From positions 62,001 to 126,000 of the forward strand of contig WVSM01000002.1 of NCBI GenBank assembly GCA_015689645.1: a stretch of 64,000 bases of DNA. The letters are read 5' to 3'. Shown piece after piece: positions 60,448-64,000 of the stretch. The notes under the pieces were generated by a model that worked only from the letters and a program-made list of their open reading frames with translations, searched no databases and was not told the origin of the DNA. The stretch's first letter is position 1; each line of letters begins with the position of its first letter. Source of the stretch: Rhodobacterales bacterium HKCCE4037 (GTDB lineage Bacteria; Pseudomonadota; Alphaproteobacteria; Rhodobacterales; Rhodobacteraceae). A program made the translations under genes and the position numbers.

Positions 60448-63400
60448 TGCGTTGGCTCTGGATCCTTCTGCTCGTTTTCCTACCGACCGCCGTCGTCGCC
60501 CAGGATGATGACCGGTCTCGCCTGACGCGGTTTCTCGAAGACCAGCTCTCAGATGGTGCAGCGCGTCAGATCCGGATCGAGGGCTTCAGCGGCGCCTTGT
60601 CCTCGGAGGCGCGGCTCGAGCGTCTGACCATCGCCGATTCCGAAGGGGTTTGGCTGACGCTTGAGAATGCGACGCTTGATTGGACCCGGTCGGCCCTGTT
60701 GAGGGGAAATTTGGAAATCGACGCGTTGACCGCGGACCGCCTGGAGATCCTGAGGCCGCCAGTGTCCGAGGAACGGGTGGAGCTCGCTGATGCGGAAGCC
60801 ACGCCGTTCTCGCTGCCGGACCTTCCGGTCAGTATCAATGTCGGGCGTTTTGCCATCGCCGAGGTTGTGCTGGGTGAGGAGATCATCGGGCTGCCGGCGA
60901 CATTGTCCGTAGAAGGCACCGCGCAACTGAGTGGCGGCACCGGTTCTGCAGAGATCGCGCTGGAACGTCTGGACGGACCCGGCGGGTCGTTTACGCTTGA
61001 CGCGGCCTACGACAATGCAAACCGGGAGCTGTCCCTGTCGCTCCTTCTTGAGGAGCCTGAAAACGGGATTGCGGCGGATTTGCTTGGCCTGCCGGGCCGT
61101 CCTGACCTTCGCCTCTCGATCGAGGGCGACGGACCCATCACTGACTTTTCGGCCCAGATCGCCCTACAGACCGAGGGGGAAGACCGCTTCGGCGGACAAG
61201 TCATCAGCTCGACGGGAGAGAGTGGCGACCAGCTTCTCGCCGTTGATCTTGGAGGCGATCTTCGTCCGCTCTTCCTGCAGCAATACCAGGACTTCTTCGG
61301 CGACGATACGGCGCTCCAGGCGCAGGTCCGGCGCGCCCTTGACGGTGGGATCACGCTCGAATCACTCAGGCTTGCGTCCGCTGCGTTAACGCTGGAGGGG
61401 AACCTTGCGCTCGCCCCGAATGGATTGCCCGAAAATATCGACCTGACCGGTCGGATTACCCCGCCCTCCGGTGAAAGCGTCCTCCTGCCGGTTGCCGGGA
61501 CGGACGCGCGCCTTGCATCGGCGGAACTCGATATCGCGTTCGACCGCGCCCAAGGGAGTGGTTATGGCCTGGTAATCGCTGTCGATGAACTCAGCATCGA
61601 CGATTTGCAGATTGCGAGCTCGCGTCTCACCTTCGCTGGCGTCGTCGATCTGACCGACACCGGTCTGGACGCCGCCACGGCAGAGACCTTCGGCAGTCTT
61701 TCCGGCATTACCCACGAAGATCCGGGCCTTGCACAGGCCATCGGCGAAACCATCAACCTCAGCGCGATGATGACCTGGGTTTCGGGCGCGCCGCTGATGC
61801 TGTCCAACCTCTCCCTGGAAACCGGCGGCGTCACGGCGAATGGAGGTGCGTCGGTTCAAACGGGCGAGAACCGGTTGGACGTCGTCCTGAACCTCGCGGC
61901 CAATGTAGCCGACCTGTCGCGTTTCGCTGCCGTCTCGGGCCAACCGCTGGACGGCGCGGCAGACGTGACCCTGTCCGGCAGCGTGGAGCCGCTTTCCGGT
62001 GCGTTCGACCTGACGCTGGCGGGCACCGGCAGGGACCTGAGGTTTGTCGAGGCAGTGCCGCCGGAAATATTCGCCGGCCAAACCGATGTTGCGGCGAGCG
62101 TGGTGCGTGACGAGACCGGGCTGACCCTGCGCAATCTCACCCTCCGGAACGGTGAGCTTGATCTCTCAGCTCAAGCCTCGCTTTCATCCGGCGACACGAA
62201 TGCCTCAGCCGAATTCGAACTGCGGGAGGTCGGCCGTTTCACCGAGCTTCTGTCCGGCCCGGTCACCATTTCCGCGGACGTGGCTCGCACAGGCACAGAC
62301 CCGTTCGACATCGACGTGCAACTCTCTGGCCCGAACCAGATTGCGGTTGCGACAGGGGGCAATTTCGACGCCGAAACCGGGGATTTCTCTCTCGATCTGA
62401 CCGCTTCCGCCGTAGATCTGAACGTAGGCGACGCCGTCCCACCGCAGCTTCTGGCTGGCCGGACCGAGATTGTCGCCACGGCGAGCCGTTCGGGCGACGT
62501 GCTCAGTCTTACCGATTTGTCCGTCCGCAATCCCGAGCTGACCCTCACCGGCGAGGCCAGCGTAAGCCCCACCGTCAGCCGCATCGACGTCGATGCGCGG
62601 CTTGCGAATGTCGGATTGTTCACCGATGCCCTTTCCGGTCCGGTCAGCGCCAACGCCACCGTGAACCGGCAGGGCGAGGACCCATGGCAAGTGGACGCGG
62701 ACCTTGGCGGACCGGGCGGCATGAGCGCCAATGTCGTCGGCCGTGTGGGTTTGCCCAACGGTGCGGTTGATCTGCGGGTCAACGGGCAGGCACCACTGGC
62801 CCTCGCGAATCGCTACATCGCGCCCCGATCCATCCAAGGCACTCTGGGCTTCGACCTCGCGGTCCAGGGGGCGCCTGGCCTGAACGCGATAAGCGGACGC
62901 CTCACGACGAATGGCGCACGCGTTTCGGCACCGACCTTCGCGGTCGCGCTTGAGAACATCGGTCTGACCGCGCAGATCTCCGGCGGGCGGCTCAGCCTGA
63001 ACGGCAACGGCACCCTTTCCAGTGGGGGCCAATTGACGGCACAGGGTTCGATCAACCTTGCCAGCGCCGGGATAGACGGACAAATCGACCTGTCACTGGT
63101 CAATGCCCGGATCATCGACCCCACGCTTTATGATGCACGGATTGCCCGTGCGGACCTCTCGGTCAGTGGCCCGCTGGCGCGGGGGCCGCGCATAGCGGGG
63201 GATATCACGCTGGGGGAAACCGAGATCCGGGTGCCTGAAGCCAGCCTTGCCGGAAGTGCCGCGATTCCCGACATTCGTTTCGTCAATGAAACCCCGGAAG
63301 AGCGGCTGACGCGCCAGTTCGCCGGTCTTCTCGGTCGGAACTCCGGCGGCGGTGGCGGGGGCAGTGCGTCGACGGCGCTCGACATCAACATCACTGCGCC

Positions 63401-64000
63401 GGGCCGCATCTTCCTGCGTGGCCGCGGCATCGACGCAGAGTTCGGCGGTGCGATCCGACTCTTTGGCACAACCGCGAACGTCATCCCCACCGGCCAGTTC
63501 GAACTGGTGCGCGGGCGACTTTCGATCCTCGGGACCCGACTCGATTTTGTCGAGGGGCAGGCGACCCTACAGGGAAGTTTCAACCCGTTCCTGCGTCTGG
63601 CCGCTGTCAGCCGCGCCTCCGGGTACCAGATCACGATCTCGGTGGTCGGGCCGGCTTCGAACCCCGAAGTCACGTTCTCTTCCGACCCATCGCTGCCAGA
63701 AGACGAAGTCATGGCGCAATTGCTGTTCGGACGCTCCGTTTCCGGCCTTTCGCCCTTGCAGCTTCTGCAATTGGCCGATGCTGCGACGGCGCTGGCCGGG
63801 GGGTCAAGCAATTCCGGCTTTATCGCCGGGCTGCGCGACAACCTTGGCCTCGACGATCTTGATCTCTCGACAGATGCGGAGGGCAATGCCGCGGTGACCG
63901 CCGGGCGCTACCTGTCCGAAAACATCTACACGGATGTGACGATCAATGCAGAAGGCGATGCCGACCTGTCTCTGAACATCGACCTGACGCCGAATATCAC
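60447..64000 (+). CDS. tamB: Translocation and assembly module inner-membrane protein TamB (3' end beyond window)
   Basis: The frame is open from the ATG that overlaps the tamA stop to the end of the window, 1184 codons. It starts with a membrane anchor or signal (MRWLWILLLVFLPTAVVAQ), then a very long run of repeating beta strands of the AsmA/TamB bridge type. It ends in the conserved TamB C-terminal domain: GRIFLRGRGIDAEFGGAIRL, FDFVEGQATL-like and GRYLSENIYTDVTINAEGD, LSLNIDLTPNI. By comparison with the family only a few tens of residues are missing. With TamA it would form a groove across the periplasm. No frameshift is seen. Confidence 0.94.
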   Translation, partial: MRWLWILLLVFLPTAVVAQDDDRSRLTRFLEDQLSDGAARQIRIEGFSGALSSEARLERLTIADSEGVWLTLENATLDWTRSALLRGNLEIDALTADRLEILRPPVSEERVELADAEATPFSLPDLPVSINVGRFAIAEVVLGEEIIGLPATLSVEGTAQLSGGTGSAEIALERLDGPGGSFTLDAAYDNANRELSLSLLLEEPENGIAADLLGLPGRPDLRLSIEGDGPITDFSAQIALQTEGEDRFGGQVISSTGESGDQLLAVDLGGDLRPLFLQQYQDFFGDDTALQAQVRRALDGGITLESLRLASAALTLEGNLALAPNGLPENIDLTGRITPPSGESVLLPVAGTDARLASAELDIAFDRAQGSGYGLVIAVDELSIDDLQIASSRLTFAGVVDLTDTGLDAATAETFGSLSGITHEDPGLAQAIGETINLSAMMTWVSGAPLMLSNLSLETGGVTANGGASVQTGENRLDVVLNLAANVADLSRFAAVSGQPLDGAADVTLSGSVEPLSGAFDLTLAGTGRDLRFVEAVPPEIFAGQTDVAASVVRDETGLTLRNLTLRNGELDLSAQASLSSGDTNASAEFELREVGRFTELLSGPVTISADVARTGTDPFDIDVQLSGPNQIAVATGGNFDAETGDFSLDLTASAVDLNVGDAVPPQLLAGRTEIVATASRSGDVLSLTDLSVRNPELTLTGEASVSPTVSRIDVDARLANVGLFTDALSGPVSANATVNRQGEDPWQVDADLGGPGGMSANVVGRVGLPNGAVDLRVNGQAPLALANRYIAPRSIQGTLGFDLAVQGAPGLNAISGRLTTNGARVSAPTFAVALENIGLTAQISGGRLSLNGNGTLSSGGQLTAQGSINLASAGIDGQIDLSLVNARIIDPTLYDARIARADLSVSGPLARGPRIAGDITLGETEIRVPEASLAGSAAIPDIRFVNETPEERLTRQFAGLLGRNSGGGGGGSASTALDINITAPGRIFLRGRGIDAEFGGAIRLFGTTANVIPTGQFELVRGRLSILGTRLDFVEGQATLQGSFNPFLRLAAVSRASGYQITISVVGPASNPEVTFSSDPSLPEDEVMAQLLFGRSVSGLSPLQLLQLADAATALAGGSSNSGFIAGLRDNLGLDDLDLSTDAEGNAAVTAGRYLSENIYTDVTINAEGDADLSLNIDLTPNI

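Noticed and set aside
1-64000. CRISPR arrays, prophage, transposons, rRNA or tRNA genes
   Set aside because: Read for regular repeats, transposase-like or integrase-like proteins and RNA signatures; none seen by eye. A tRNA or small RNA without obvious structure could still be missed.

Overview
The window is a stretch of ordinary chromosome from a high-GC alphaproteobacterium, most likely a Rhodobacteraceae (Roseobacter-group) species. This rests on gene content and protein flavour: a BioC/NDUFAF5-like methyltransferase next to hemH, tandem IalB-family proteins, a periplasmic-binding/OmpA fusion, a Hint-domain protein, and TamA/TamB of the alphaproteobacterial type. I saw no rRNA, tRNA, CRISPR array, insertion sequence, prophage or plasmid backbone. 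Genes are dense, often with 4-base ATGA overlaps. About 50 protein genes are supported, including a 46-residue one and a pair of 61-residue ones.

Layout. 1-2.3 kb: tail of a methyltransferase, ferrochelatase, a GTG-started 46-aa gene on the minus strand. 1.9-4.5 kb (minus): parvulin isomerase, argJ, mutT. 4.7-10.1 kb (plus): secA, an orphan exported protein, a binding-protein/OmpA fusion. 10.1-13.3 kb (minus): radC, an exported orphan, map, sfsA. 13.4-15.8 kb (plus): a CinA-type domain protein, a GNAT acetyltransferase, an OmpA protein. 16-18.8 kb: a LysR regulator divergent from a class II aldolase, then a ureohydrolase. 18.9-22.8 kb (plus): mtgA, a GST, queG, an SDR protein, a YafK-type L,D-transpeptidase-fold lipoprotein. 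23.0-23.7 kb: two nearly identical 61-aa exported membrane proteins. 23.8-26.1 kb (minus): rlmN and two IalB paralogues. 26.2-37.1 kb: a ReAV-type asparaginase, a soluble hybrid histidine kinase, an alpha-2-macroglobulin with a PAN domain, and pbpC. 37.2-42.3 kb (minus): thiolase, serA, serC, a KynB-like hydrolase. 42.4-47.4 kb (plus): an ABC exporter with a CrtC/AttH lipocalin protein, then serB. 47.4-48.4 kb: a Hint protein. 48.5-56.5 kb (minus): gltD, three overlapping small genes, gltB. 56.7-64 kb: uppP, an NDUFA9-like protein, tamA, and tamB running off the window.

How the genes work together. Serine synthesis is nearly complete (serA and serC side by side, serB 5 kb away), and both glutamate synthase subunits are present. 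Envelope biogenesis is heavily represented: SecA, a parvulin chaperone, TamAB, UppP, MtgA, PbpC with its macroglobulin partner, two OmpA-type peptidoglycan binders and an ABC exporter.

No clear new defence or mobile system is visible. The points most worth a second look are: the duplicated 61-aa protein, held almost invariant in sequence while about 25 codons drifted silently; a terminator-shaped hairpin whose 3' arm is the ribosome-binding site of the thiolase gene; three translationally coupled genes lodged between gltD and gltB; and several compact hairpins in intergenic regions.
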